From positions 79,581 through 143,580 of the forward strand of contig JANTQF010000065.1 of NCBI GenBank assembly GCA_032988165.1: 64,000 nucleotides of DNA. Reading direction: 5' to 3'. The notes beneath the pieces are model-generated. The model made no database searches. It worked only from the letters and a program-made list of their open reading frames with translations, and was not told the DNA's origin. This stretch comes from Emmonsiellopsis sp. PD_33. Its lineage: Eukaryota; Ascomycota; Eurotiomycetes; Onygenales; Ajellomycetaceae. The translations under genes were made by a program, and so were the position numbers. Shown in pieces: positions 35,442-47,279 of this stretch (the first letter of the stretch is position 1; every line of letters starts with the position of its first letter).

Positions 35442-37229
35442 TTTTGACTGTGAATATCTTTTTTCGCGGCATTGGTTAGTTAGTGGAGGAGCGGAGATAA
35501 GCTAAGAGTAGTACAATGCAAGGAGGGTTGGGGTGGGGTTTGGTCGGTGAGAAGTTAACTATACAGGGAGAGGACAGGGATTTGGGGGGTTGTTGCATTT
35601 GCATGTATACATGGATAGGTTCTAGAGGCCCCAGGTGGGCATTAGATAGAAGAGCGAGGTGGGGCATGAAGTTATGATCAATTACTAAACTTGACGTGAT
35701 TTTCCGTCCTATCCGTCAGAGCAACGGCCATGCATGCTCCGATATGATATTGTTTTTACTAATCAATTATCCATGGCATATGACTCACTGGTGCGGCCGT
35801 ATCTATTTACCTAATCGTCCTCGATTTTCCCTTCCTAGGAATGAAAAAGGCATACCTACCTATCCATTTAACAAAATACAAATTTAGACTTCTGGTTAGT
35901 TAATTGCTGTGAAACTATGTATGTGCCGGCATACATGCCAAAAAAACACCTCCAATATCTCACTCACGCTTAAAATAAAAAAGCTGAAACCCAATTGATC
36001 TAAACCAAAACTAATTAACCCTATCCAAATTCCCGAGAAAGGTAATCACCAGGGTAAAAAGCTTTCTTGCGGGGAAAAAGAAGGTTGCCTTGCTGGCCTT
36101 TTCCATGGGACTATCAGGGGCAAGTTAAGTTCGCGAGGTCGTAAAGAAGGGGGGGAAGTTTATATAAATAGATTGCAACTATAACCTTATGGAATGGAAC
36201 GGGGGAACTATAATTTGACATAATATGGATTAGATGGGAACTAACTCTCAACAAACAGCAGGTATAAAAGAAAGGATAACATAAAACCTCCAAACTAAAC
36301 CCTTCCCATCAACTAAGCTAAACTAATCCCCTCCTCTCCCGATCAGACAGACAGAACAAACATGTCATTACCACCGCCTGGGTAGATATCCCAACGAGGT
36401 CATCCTCCTCCTCCTCCTATCCATCCCCTCCCCCCTGTAGTCAACAAACAGCAGAAAATCCTCTGCATCTCCCCTCCCTAACCCAATCCAGCTTTGGTAA
36501 CCCATTCATTACCACTCCTATCGATACTATATGGATAGAACCATCGCCGGAGTTAGTAACCAGCTACCTACCTACCTGACTGAACATCAAAAAGAGAAAA
36601 AAAACTAAACAAACAAAAAATCAGATACATCAATCGAAATCAAACGATTTATAAAAGGGGAAGCAAGGGGGGTATATTCGCACGGATGAAAAAAAAAGTA
36701 AAAGTAAAAGAAAGAAAGTAGCAGAGATGGGTATAATTAATTTTTCCTCTTCACACTTTCACTTCACTTCAAGTGCATGACAGTGAGTGAATGCCTCCTA
36801 ATCCTCCTTTCACCTCTCTTCTCTTCACCGGATCATTCATTCCTCGCGCAAAATCAATGCTCGCTAATTCGGCTGCACAAAAGTATGAATGTATATATGT
36901 GACATTAGGGGTTGTTGGTGGGGTGAATAGATCTTTTTGGACAAATAAAAACAAAATGAGCAATGGCGAAAAAATAAACTTAAATCGCATAATAACCACG
37001 CCGATTGGATATATTTTCTTCTTCTTAAAATGAGTAAAAATGCGAAGTGGTGGGACAAAAAAAGGGGGTATTTCGTGCTTTTTTTTTGTCCGGTAAAATG
37101 ATCGCTAATTCAGATAAATCGTTGGCGCGTAGGGGTATGACATATGGACGAAATATGCAGTGCTTCCGTATTCAACGAAGCGGGTATGTATTCTCTGTTC
37201 TTTTCTGGTTTTGGCTCCCCCCTGTCCCT
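35442..37229. other. Convergent intergenic region between PAQR and YTP1-like genes
   Basis: AT-rich, 1.8 kb, holding the 3' sides of both genes. It contains short CTC/CCT runs (36400-36440), CCTACCTA repeats (36558-36578) and A-rich runs (36595-36720). No coding or RNA gene was recognised. Confidence 0.5.
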
Positions 37230-39342
37230 TCAAACACGGAACTGGTGGAATCTGGTTGACGGCGCGTTAAGGTCTGTTTTTCTTGTTGCCCATGCCTTTA
37301 GCGAAATGGCTATGATTTCCCAGGCCATGACGAAAGAGGTAAATCCAACTCCGACCGTGAAGACGGCCATTGCGTTGAGATCGTAATATTCCATTGCTTC
37401 GACAACATCCCTGGTCTGGAAATGACAGTTAGCCAACTAGCTCCATAAGGTACTCTGTCAGGTCATATACTTACACTCAGCATGAAGATTAGTCCTCCAG
37501 AGATGAGGCAGAAGGAGGCAATAAGTTCTGACGGTGGTCTATACGGGAGAAGAGAGGTGGGAGGTTTAAGGCACAGGATGATGTAAGTCACACCTCTGGC
37601 GAGCGAAAATCCCATCAGGAGCATTCCCCACTGACTATGCACCATGGTAGACACCATGCTGGATTGATGGTGAGAACTCATCATCATGCCTAGGAGGAGA
37701 ATGACGAGTGCTGGAATGGGGTTGAGTGAGACCCCCTGAGTCCTGGGAGGTTCCAAAGCTTGTGGGGGCAATCCGTCCGTTTGCGCCTGTCCAAAGGACG
37801 AAGAGAAGATGGTAGTATTCATCCAATCTCGAACCCTTCTTGACTCAACGAGCATTCCACACTATTGTACCTAGTTAGAAACCATAGCCTCAATTAGGGG
37901 TAAAATCGCCAAAGTTACTAGTACTCACCAGACCACCTCCAAAGAACATGATAGAGATCGACACATGCTCGAGATCCTGCGCACTCCAAGCCTGACCCCA
38001 TGCCGCCAGATGCTCGAGGAAGACGTTGGTCGAGCCGTAGAGGAAGATAACAAAGGATTCTGTAAATTCTCCTGAAGGAACTCGGGCCTTCCACCTCCCC
38101 ACCACGGCACGTGACGGCTTGACGTTCCACGCCCAGCCAAAGTCCGCGAAGCAACCCATCCACCGGCCAAGTGTGAGCAGGCCATACCAGAAGAAAATAC
38201 CGCCCTTGATGAAATGCGCCAGTCCGTTGAAGACGTTGTTCCCTCGCTGTGCGAATCATTAGCGCCGTCAAACAGCACAAACCAGTGGACTTGCGGGATG
38301 GGAATGCCCAAGCAGGAGGACCAGAGCAACTTACGAAAATGCCACCATAAACCACAGCTCCAGTTGCTATCGCGATAAAGCCAAGGATCAGGATTGTTCG
38401 TTCGATCACGGTATGTATCGCAACCATGATATTAAGCGCGCGCTTGGGGAGCAACCCGGGGACGCGTCTGGAGAGGAAGTTATCAAGGAAGAGACCCTTG
38501 AAAAAGCCCCTGGCCACAGGAGTTTCGCCATTCATCACGTTGTCAGGCTTCTCGTCAAATTCAGTGCTATCTCCTGGTCTGGACATGCGTCGTCCGCGTT
38601 CTGGAGAAGAATTCCGGCTATGCAACGAGGACGAGTTCCTTTCCGTGCCCTGACCACTGTCGCCCGACCAGCGGTATTCATCGGGCGAGTCTGGTTCATC
38701 CTCGGCCTCTGCTGGCACAGGAAGAAAAGCAACTCCTTCATAAGACGCAGAGCTGTGTTTGCCCTGGCCAGAGTACGCAAACAACAGACCCATCACCACC
38801 TCCGCGACCATAACCCAGGTTGCGATCCAGCCAATCTTGTGATGTACGTTGTTATCATAAAGGTTAGGTGATTGATTGTTATACACCGCCGCTAGCAGTA
38901 ACCCGAAGGCATTTACGACGAGGAAGACGAACTGCGTGGGCAGCGCAAGCCGCGATCGTGCAACGCTAAGCATGACACCTACAAAACAGAAAAGAAAGCA
39001 AGAAGCGGGGCGCAACGGTTAGCAAACAGCTTTTTGGCAATCCGTGGCAGTGACTGAAGTAGCGTATTTCATATGCGTACCAATTGGCAGGATAAAGAAC
39101 CAGGCAATGATCATGAGTGCGATGTGAGCTATTATGGTGCCCCTATGTTTCTGGTATGCGAAGTAGCTCATGGGAGAATCAGCGGGAGCTGTGGCATTAT
39201 TAGGATTGCCCATGTCTGTCATATCCATCTCCTTCCCTTCATGATCGTCGCCGTGCGCAAGGGCATTTGCTGCTAGGAACAGCAGAGTCCATAGAGCTCC
39301 CTTAGGAGCCATGGAGGGCGCTGTCCGCAACATGAACCCCAC
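37230..39342 (-). CDS. YTP1-like membrane protein
   Basis: Fungal membrane protein of the DUF2427 plus YTP1-C family; role unknown, and the His-rich N-terminus suggests metal or haem binding. Five minus-strand exons, 39342-39081, 38978-38335, 38246-37929, 37861-37475 and 37415-37230, give 598 residues. The likely functional start is the third ATG (39312), which opens a clean signal peptide (MAPKGALWTLLFLAANALAH) followed by HGDDHEGKEMDMTD. The first ATG is at 39342. Then come a helix pair with HRGTIIAHIALMIIAWFFI, a Ser-rich cytosolic loop (about residues 170-230), and the conserved GNNVFNGLAHFIKGGIFFWY, ESFVIFLYGSTNVFLEH and HSQWGMLLMGFSLARG. All phases agree. A transposon lies 1 kb upstream of its start. 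Confidence 0.88.
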
Positions 39343-40339
39343 CGGATCTTAAAAAGGCCCCTTTCCCACAGTAGGCGGTTGTGCGCACGCTGTTCCGCGC
39401 CAGCTGAGGATTGCGATGGTGGAGATTGGGAATGCTTCGCAGATCAACACAGAGAAGCTTCGGTCGTGCTTGGGAGAGCTACTCTTCGCCAGTAGTAGTA
39501 CCTAGGTGGGCGCACGGAAAAGGAAGCGAAGTATACGGCAGGGATATCAGAGAAGCTCAGTAGATCAAGAGAGAGAGAGAGAGAGGGAAAGCAGCTGGTG
39601 TCAGAGGAGGCAGAGGAGACAAAATGAGAGCGTCAAAGAGGAAGACAAGAGGCAGCAATCAACATCACGAGCGTCCGGAGTGTGCTGATGTCTGGCTGAG
39701 TGAGCGTATTAATAATGGATGATATGCAGTATTTGTTTAATTATGCCTGGGGGCAAACAAGTACGCGGGACCGGCAAAACAGCTTGGGCCCAAGACTCGG
39801 TGTTAAGAGGACGGTGGGTAGAATATGGAATAACTTTTAGGGCTGACCAGAGTTCAACTCAACATGGAGCTCAAGGCTATGCTTCTTGAGGTTGATTCCT
39901 CTTTTGGCGCTTCCCGTCGGGCACGTCACTAACAGAGAAGACGACTGCGTATTGCTGAACAGAAGAAGACGGACATGTAGGACAAAGATGTTTGTGTTCG
40001 CAGCCGGACGAAGCTCTTATCAGCAGTCACGTCACTGGCAAATGCCGCGGCGGCTGGAGCTGTCGACGGAGCCTGCCAGAAACAACCACAGCGAGCAGGT
40101 CACTGGTACTTGCAGGTACTTTGATAATAGCTGTTTTCCCGCCTGGTCCACGCTTGCCCCGAGTCACTAGCAGGTACCGCTACTTGAGCCCTGTGGGCCG
40201 TGGCTCGCCTCCACCAAGTATTCAACGCTGATGCTCCGTCTTCCGTCGTCTACCCGGTATTCTCATCAGCGCCTTGGCTTAACTCCGCAGGTGGGTACTT
40301 TCTTTTTTTTTCTTTTCTTTTTTCCTCTATTACAAACTA
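39343..40339. other. Upstream region of the YTP1-like gene
   Basis: Promoter side of the YTP1-like gene, up to the transposon target site. It contains a GA microsatellite at 39568-39586. No gene was recognised. Confidence 0.5.
39568..39586. repeat. GA dinucleotide microsatellite
   Basis: About nine GA units in a row, within the upstream region of the YTP1-like gene. It could affect promoter openness but nothing here shows that. Confidence 0.9.
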
Positions 40340-40349
40340 TGAATAATAA
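40340..40349. repeat. Left target-site duplication of the MULE
   Basis: TGAATAATAA directly before the left inverted repeat; the identical ten bases follow the right one at 43508-43517. Confidence 0.92.
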
Positions 40350-40446
40350 GGGTGTGCTATTTACACCCCCTACCCGGCTATTTACACCCCAAAAAAAATG
40401 ACTAGTCAGAAAAAAAAATAACCAGTACCTGATTTTACATACAAAA
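40350..40446. repeat. Left terminal inverted repeat of the MULE
   Basis: 97 bp, with the duplicated sub-motif CTATTTACACCCC twice near the tip and long A runs inside. It pairs with 43411-43507. The only differences are within AACCAGTACC versus AACTGGTACC. It contains a retained CpG (CCCGGC). Confidence 0.93.
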
Positions 40447-40633
40447 ATACTACCATAGCAATGTAGACTAATGTGCCAACCCCACACAACAATTTTCCCT
40501 CACTGCCTCCCTCACTGCCTTGCTCACTGCCGCACCCCCCCTCCCCCGCGAATATTTCTATCATTCAATTCCTCTTTTGACTACACTCTCTACTACCCTC
40601 TCTACTACCCTCTCTACTACCACTACATTCAAA

Positions 40634-42957
40634 ATGTCAGTTCCACTGCTATCCACCACCCCTGAGAGCCAGTTTTCAGATGTAGAACAGCTGTCCCAAT
40701 TCAATTTAGATGCTTTCCTTGAAGAAGAAGGTGTTTTTAACACACAATGCTCTCAATTGCTTATAGAGGATGAGCAGCAGCTGGCAGACTGTATTGAGAG
40801 CCAGTTCTTCATGCAGGATGATGAGGTTGAAGCATTCATGGATGAGAAGGTAGAGGCAGAGGCAGAGGTGGACAACCAGGTGAATGATGGCAATGATGAA
40901 GAACTTCAGGCTGAGACTCCTAAACCTGAACCTGCTGAAGAACCCACCCAAGTTAATAGCAGAATTCCTGAACTCACTAGTCATACTGTCCAAATGACTA
41001 CTAGGAAACTGATCAACTGTCTCAACCTGAATTGCAGAGATTTCAGCTATGCCATCAGCACTCTCCATTCCACCCTCAAAGCCAATAAATATACATTTGC
41101 ATGTGATTGCTCAGGGCCTTTTAGAGATCCTCATAATGTTGTGGATGAGGACTGGAAACATGTCAATACTACTACTCACAAAACTGACTGCCTGTTCCAC
41201 CTGTTTGGCAAACAAGGCCCTACCAAATGGATTATCAAGGTCCAAAATCCTCTTCATAACCACCCCCTTTCAGATAGGAGCCAGGCCCACCCAATGCACC
41301 ATATAAGAGTGATGCCAGAGAATGTACAGATGACAATTTACAGCCTTGTCAAAGCTGCTGTCCCTGCCCAAACTATCCATACATTTTTGAACAGGCAGTT
41401 CAGTTGAGTTAACCTGGTGGACTGAGACTTGTATAACATGACATCTCTGCTTACCCACAAGGAACTGAAGGGTCATATGCCTATACAAGCATTAATTGAT
41501 GAGATCACATCCAATGACCAAGGCCTTATAGTGATGTTCAAGAAGGATGCCAAAAATCATATAACTCACCTGGCAATATTCTATAAGTAGTCAATTAAAA
41601 TACTTCTCAAAAACCTTGATCTTTTGCTTTTGGACTGCACCTATAAGATCAATCAATACTATCTGCCTTTGCTCAGTATAGTTTTCATCACTAAGCTTCA
41701 TACAACAATTAATCTGGGCTTTATCTTCATGAATGGAGAGAAGGAATTTGATTATAAGTAAGTGGAGAGCAATGTTATGCCCTTTATTTACCCCTTGCTT
41801 AACTATATGTTGCAGTGGCAACCTGCCTAATTGGGTTAGCAAATTGCCTAATTAAGTTAAACATCAATAAAAACATCTAGATCTATAGAATTGAGGCTAA
41901 CATCTATCCCTCCCTCTGCAGCTGGGCCTGCAAGCAGATCAAAACAATATATGACACCCACAATATCAAATATCCAATCATTATAGTAACTGACTGAGAG
42001 CTGGCATTGACAAACACCCTTGACACAGCCTTTCCTATAAGTTATTGACTTCTCTGTGGGTGGCATATTGACCATAATGTTGTTGGCCATGCAAAAAAGC
42101 ACTTTTCATTCAATAGACCAGTCTGTGTGGAAGACAAAGAAGATGCTCATAAAGATCTCAAAGAATGCTTTGATTCCTTCATGAAAGAATGGTAAGGCCT
42201 CCTATTATCATCTACAAAAGAGCTTTTTAAATGCTGGTGTGTTGCATTTAAAAATCAACAACCCCCAGAGCTCATCAACTACTGTGAGAATACATGGCTA
42301 AGGCCCTACACCCACCAAATTGTATGTTGCTATACTGACACTATTCCACACTTTAGCCACCATGTCTCTTTGTAAATTGAGGGCTCTCATTAGGTTTTGA
42401 AGCAGTATATAACTACTTCAACAGGAGATTTATGGGTTACCATTCATAGGATCCATCAATTCTGGGATAATCAACATTCCAGCTACAAAAATCAACTGGC
42501 AGCAGCAAAAATTTGCACCCCTACAATCATATCCTCATTTCTATTCAAGCCATTAGTTGGCAAGGTCTCCTCCTTTGCAATACAGTTACTGCACAGACAA
42601 ATGATTGACACCCAAAAACTGAAGGATAATGAGAAGGAATGTCAACTCACATGTTTGGACTACATCTATATGGGAGCTCCCTGCAAGCACTATATCCATC
42701 ACCATCTGGATGAAGAACTGCCAATTGAACTGAATACTATTCATCCACACTGGCTCTACAATCAAGAGGCAGGTTGCTACCTTCAACATGCTGAGCAGGG
42801 GGAGGTTCCATTCCCTCATGAGGTTGTTGCTGAGCCTGCTGTACAGCAGGACAACATGCAGGTGAGGGGGGGTAATCATTCACAGGGCCACAGGAGGGGG
42901 TCTATACACCAGGGTTCCATGGCCACTGAGAGGATAGAAGCTGCACAGCAAGACTGA
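40634..42957 (+). pseudogene. MULE transposase, broken by seven stops
   Basis: Two exons, 40634-41757 and 41922-42957, form one frame of about 719 codons. The intron is still well formed (GTAAGT, GGCTAAC, CTCTGCAG). Order: an acidic N-terminus; a FAR1/WRKY-GCM1-like DNA-binding part (FACDCSGPFRDP, LFHLFGKQGPTKWIIKVQ, LHNHPLS); the RNase H-like transposase core (LLLLDCTYKINQYYLPLL with the first Asp, IIIVTD-x-ELAL with the second); and a SWIM-type zinc region (CLDYIYMGAPCKHYIHH). In-frame stops lie at 41405, 41423, 41588, 41995, 42193, 42373 and 42391. At least some replace expected arginines, for example the x in VTDxELAL and in VDxDLYN. Not functional as it stands. Confidence 0.85.
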
Positions 42958-43410
42958 GATAGGCAGTTGGTCATGGCACCCACCACCACTGAGCAGCATA
43001 TGGCCTATACAACTGGTGCAGGTTGTATTGTTGGCAGTGGCACTACTGCAGCACCTCTTAGTACTGAACCACCCCCCTCTATGGTGCCTGCAGTGCTTGA
43101 GAATTCCTCCCAAAAACAGGCCACTACTCTGACCTCCCCAACCTGCACCCCTTGCTGAAATCATACAATCCGCAAATCCCACTACAATGTCAGCTCCCAG
43201 GCTATAAACCAGGTGTTTTTTGATATTTTGGGTGGGGAGGCAGACACAGCAGGTGAAATAGAAGACCTCCCAATTCTAGGGAGCCATAATATGCAGAGTC
43301 AGTTGGTGGCGGTGGGAGACAGTCAGGTGTTGGCAGAGGATATTTTTGAAATCTCAGATGGATAATGGGTGGGTGGAGTTGGGTCATTAATGTACTTCTA
43401 GGCACTAGTG

Positions 43411-43507
43411 TTTTGTATGTAAAATCAGGTACCAGTTATTTTTTTTTCTGACTAGTCATTTTTTTTGGGGTGTAAATAGCCGGGTAGGGGGTGTAAATAG
43501 CACACCC
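43411..43507. repeat. Right terminal inverted repeat of the MULE
   Basis: Reverse complement of the left repeat over 97 bp with two mismatches. The outermost bases are CACACCC on the plus strand. Confidence 0.93.
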
Positions 43508-43517
43508 TGAATAATAA
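43508..43517. repeat. Right target-site duplication of the MULE
   Basis: TGAATAATAA, identical to 40340-40349. Confidence 0.92.
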
Positions 43518-46500
43518 TGATACTTCCTTCCGATGCCGAAGACAGCATTAATAATTGTATATTTTTAAGGATTATTAGGGCGGTTTACTAGCTCGAAGAT
43601 CGGCTGTTTATATAGTTCGTCAGACAAGGGTGCCTGTCCTCCCCAACGCTGGAGGAGATGGCATTTACACGGCAAGTTTGCAGCAGAAAGGATTGAGCCA
43701 TGGCTGATTAACTAACCGAGTTGGCTTCAGAAGGAGAGTGTTAGGAGGGAAATACAACATATCCCATAAAAATCATTATCTCCTGCTGGCGGGTGGAGGT
43801 ACCCGTACAGCGAAACTATCCGGGCGTTCCGCCAGCTCGCCGAGCACGACAAGGGTTGGGAGGAGTCAGCGTGGAATGAAATCGCCCAATGCTTCAAATT
43901 ATCCAATCACACCGCTGCCATCAAGAGGACGTCATCTGATTATGGGGAGAGTACTCGGATTCGGCATCCCAGCATGCGCTGAATAATACCGAACGAAACT
44001 TTGGTGTGCGTCAATTCGACCTTGTACTGATACTTGTTGGGCACTTGGCTCCCTGTCCTCCATGCATACTTTGGTCTGATCCATGGGTGGCAGCGCATCT
44101 GCTCACCCACGCCATCGCACACTTGTCCGCTTCAACAAAAAGCTTACTTTTATAGATAGATAAAAAGCTCCCGTCCCCTTCGCTTGGTGACCGTCAACGG
44201 TCAAACGAATATGAATCTGACGTCCACGTCATGCCGTGGCGTCTGCCTGGACCTATCCGCGCACCAGTCGTCGGTGTAGCTGGACATTTTTATACAGCCG
44301 GGGACAAGTATGAAACGTCAGACACGGACCAGATGGCCGGAACCTACTAATGCCGTGCTTCCGATATACGACCCTCTTCGCACGCTTTTTATTGCCCCAA
44401 AACGAACGGGAAAAAAGAGAGCGGCACCACTTCTTTTCTTGATCGGAATTCACGGCATCCAGCTACACGCACTACCCAGGTAGCTAGCTTTTGTAGCCTA
44501 TTTGGGAGGGAGATCCCTTTGGCGTTGTGGATTTTCATCAACCCCTCCCCCTCCATTTCCTTGCGATCTGTACCACATCATCGACACGGTTTTTTGTTGA
44601 TTCTTCACGAACCAACCAGCCGCTTTTTAAAAGTCACCTGCCTATTCCCTGGAGAAGAGGGAGGGCGAGAAGCCTTGAGCTGTCCAGGCCAAGAAATGGC
44701 TCAGTCATGACTCGTCGAACAGGCAGAAATTCACCTTGGGAGGGAATGAAACGAAATATGCCGTTCCTTCGCCCAGTATGATGTGCCCGTCACTTGATTT
44801 GGTTTCTGGTCGGACGATGATCGGCGGATGGTTGGGTTCCCAGTCTCGGAGTCTCCCCTCAAGAAGAAAAAGCAAACAAACCAAGTTGCCCAATACAGTA
44901 TCCCCTTCGCATCGGTTAGCTTCTGGGCCTTGGTGGGGAAATCCATTTTTACAACTAACTGCTGCCAAGCGGGAAAATCTTTCTTTCAACCACATCTCTT
45001 GCTGGGGATGTCTCCAGCGAAAAAAAAAAAAAATATGCATGTGTTTCCGAGAGAGGGGCTAGATAGCACTTGGCCAGTTGAGCAGACTTGCGGGGTGCGA
45101 GATGCACTTCTCGTGTAATAATAGTAAATCCCACGGCGGGGGATATGCGGTGTAATACGGAGTCCAGACTACGGATATGCATGAGTCAGTATGAGTATGA
45201 CCCCAATGCCAGCTCGGGCCACCCAGGACGCATAAAAATTGTGACCGAATTATATTAATGTGCTCGAATTCCTCGCGACCCTGCTTCCCAGCCACCCATG
45301 TGGGTGTCCATCACTGCTAACAAAATACCAAGAACTCCTCCACCACCCCCCGTCGTTCTCCGCCATCGAGCTTACGTACTACTGCCACCGGGGTCCGAAA
45401 CGCCCATACCAACTAACCAGGGGGGGAGAAGAAAAGAAGTCGTTTTAGTGACCTCCTACATATCCGTCCCCATCCGGATCCGGGGTACTGATACATCCGA
45501 CTCCCGGCCACCAGCAACCACCAACAAGTTGACATAAAAATTACTACCGGAACCTTGTACGGATCGGAACGAGAGTTGCTGGGATAATACCCGCCCTACT
45601 TCGCCAGTTGTGCTGCGTGCAGTTTGGCGTGGAAGCTCGGATATGCGTGAGATGGGAAATTGTGGAGTGCCTTGCTGTCGTTTGTTCGTCATTCGAACTA
45701 GGGTCTTCCCTCGTGGGCTGGGCCGGGCTGGCTCCTAATATCTGGTAACTTTCTCTCCATATCGAGAGCAACAAGGAAGGCAGACAGGAACACAAAGAGC
45801 AGCGAATGGCCATTTTTCTTGGGGGAAAAAGCCCCCTGTCATTCTCCCGTTACCGTTACTTATCTGCAACTAATGATATCCCTTGCTCTTCTTCACCTCG
45901 AACTTCGAAGGCAGATGCTGTTTGGCTGCATAAACATAACAAGGTCCCTCCCTCCCTCCCTAGCAGGGGGTTTCTCGTGATTATGAAGTCGAGTTGAGTT
46001 GAACCCCCTCATGATCAGCAAGCAAAGTTTCCTTCTTTGATAACTAATTACAGCAAGAGAATGGGAAGTCTGTGATGCATTTGTCTGTCTGTGCCTTCAG
46101 GTACGGAGTATGGATGGCAGCTAACTTAGATATATCAAGAGATAGAGAGAGGTTGTGAGAGAGAAGTGAGTGATGTGTTTGATACCTCACTAACTGACAC
46201 ATGCATGATCTAATAAGATCTTTGCTGTTTCTATTTTGTCAGCTTTCTTTTCTGTCTATTTATTGCCTCGCAATAAATTTCCCCCAGTCCGCTGGATTTC
46301 TTTTCTTCTCACGAAGGATCACATCACATACCGCACAAGGCTAGCTATGCTTATTTATATCCACCATGCCATGGTAGTTTCGAGATCTGGCTAAATCCCG
46401 GGCCTATTGCTATCGGGGGAGTATCAAATCCTCTTCTTGCCCTTCGGGTTGCCTTCAATATATACACCTATAGTCCCGCCGGGTCGATCCCACCGCTAGG

Positions 46501-47279
46501 TGTGCTTCCGCAATCCGAGTGTTTTCTTTATAAAAAAGGCTTTTCGTACATGGACGGGCTACATACTACACGAAGCATCAAATATCCTCCCCAAATCCCA
46601 TCCCATCCCATCCTCTCGTGAAAAAAACAGGTTGACAACATATTTCCCCTTACCACGCATTATCATGGGATCATCCGGCCCATATTCTCCAACTTACTTG
46701 TTATCAGAGGACAGGACAGGGAAGCGTTGCGAAGTGGCTAGCAGGAAACGAGTTACCTCGCTCGTGACATTTATTCTCGCTAGTCCTGGGCTTACTTGAG
46801 TTTGGCCTGTGATTCACAGGTTGTGTCTGATATGATGGGGATTTGGGCATCTATTGTATTTACTATTCATATATGTTTTAATTCTGGGAATAAGCAGTGC
46901 CAGCCATTGACCTCGCCCCGTGGCATGGGCTTTCTTCTGCAATGATAGTTTTGGATTGTAAAACTATATTGTCGGCATTTTAACCTCATACCAGAAATGC
47001 ATATAAAGAAAGACCCAAATCCACAAAACCCATCCATCCCCCTTTAAAATGGAGATCTAGAGGTAGGCGCTTCACCCTGAGATATATAATAGAGTTTAAA
47101 TCATTGATGCCTTTTCTCCTGGAGTGATACACCCCCTCTACCATCGACTCCTGAATGAGCCATAAAAAAAGGGAAAAAAAAATAAGACACCAAGCTTTCC
47201 AAAGAACATACAGGAAACCAAAATTTCATTAATATTTTATATAGAACCAAAATCTCCATCCTCCTCCAATAAATCCCCC
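43518..47279. other. 3.8-kb gap without recognised genes
   Basis: Host-like composition with normal CpG. It has several homopolymer runs (an A run at 45020-45033), a CCCT run at 45949-45961, and a GA-rich part near 46140. Open frames reach 111 codons but overlap in several frames and match nothing I know. A long non-coding transcript or a regulatory region is possible but unsupported. No tRNA or 5S gene was found. Confidence 0.45.

Larger units (their letters stand above)
40350..43507. mobile_element. Mutator-like DNA transposon (MULE)
   Basis: The element is 3158 bp. It starts and ends with 97-bp inverted repeats that differ at two positions and begin GGGTGTG. It is flanked by a perfect 10-bp direct repeat. 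Duplications of 8-11 bp and long inverted repeats are the mark of Mutator-like elements. The interior holds one transposase gene on the plus strand, interrupted by seven in-frame stops. From 40634 to about 43160 I find no CpG dinucleotide, in sharp contrast to the flanking host DNA. It sits upstream of the YTP1-like gene. Confidence 0.92.

Noticed and set aside
38413..38871. 152-codon plus-strand frame
   Set aside because: Antisense of the well-supported second exon of the YTP1-like gene.
44705..45040. 111-codon minus-strand and overlapping plus-strand frames
   Set aside because: Several frames on both strands over the same bases and a homopolymer A run inside; no protein-like pattern.
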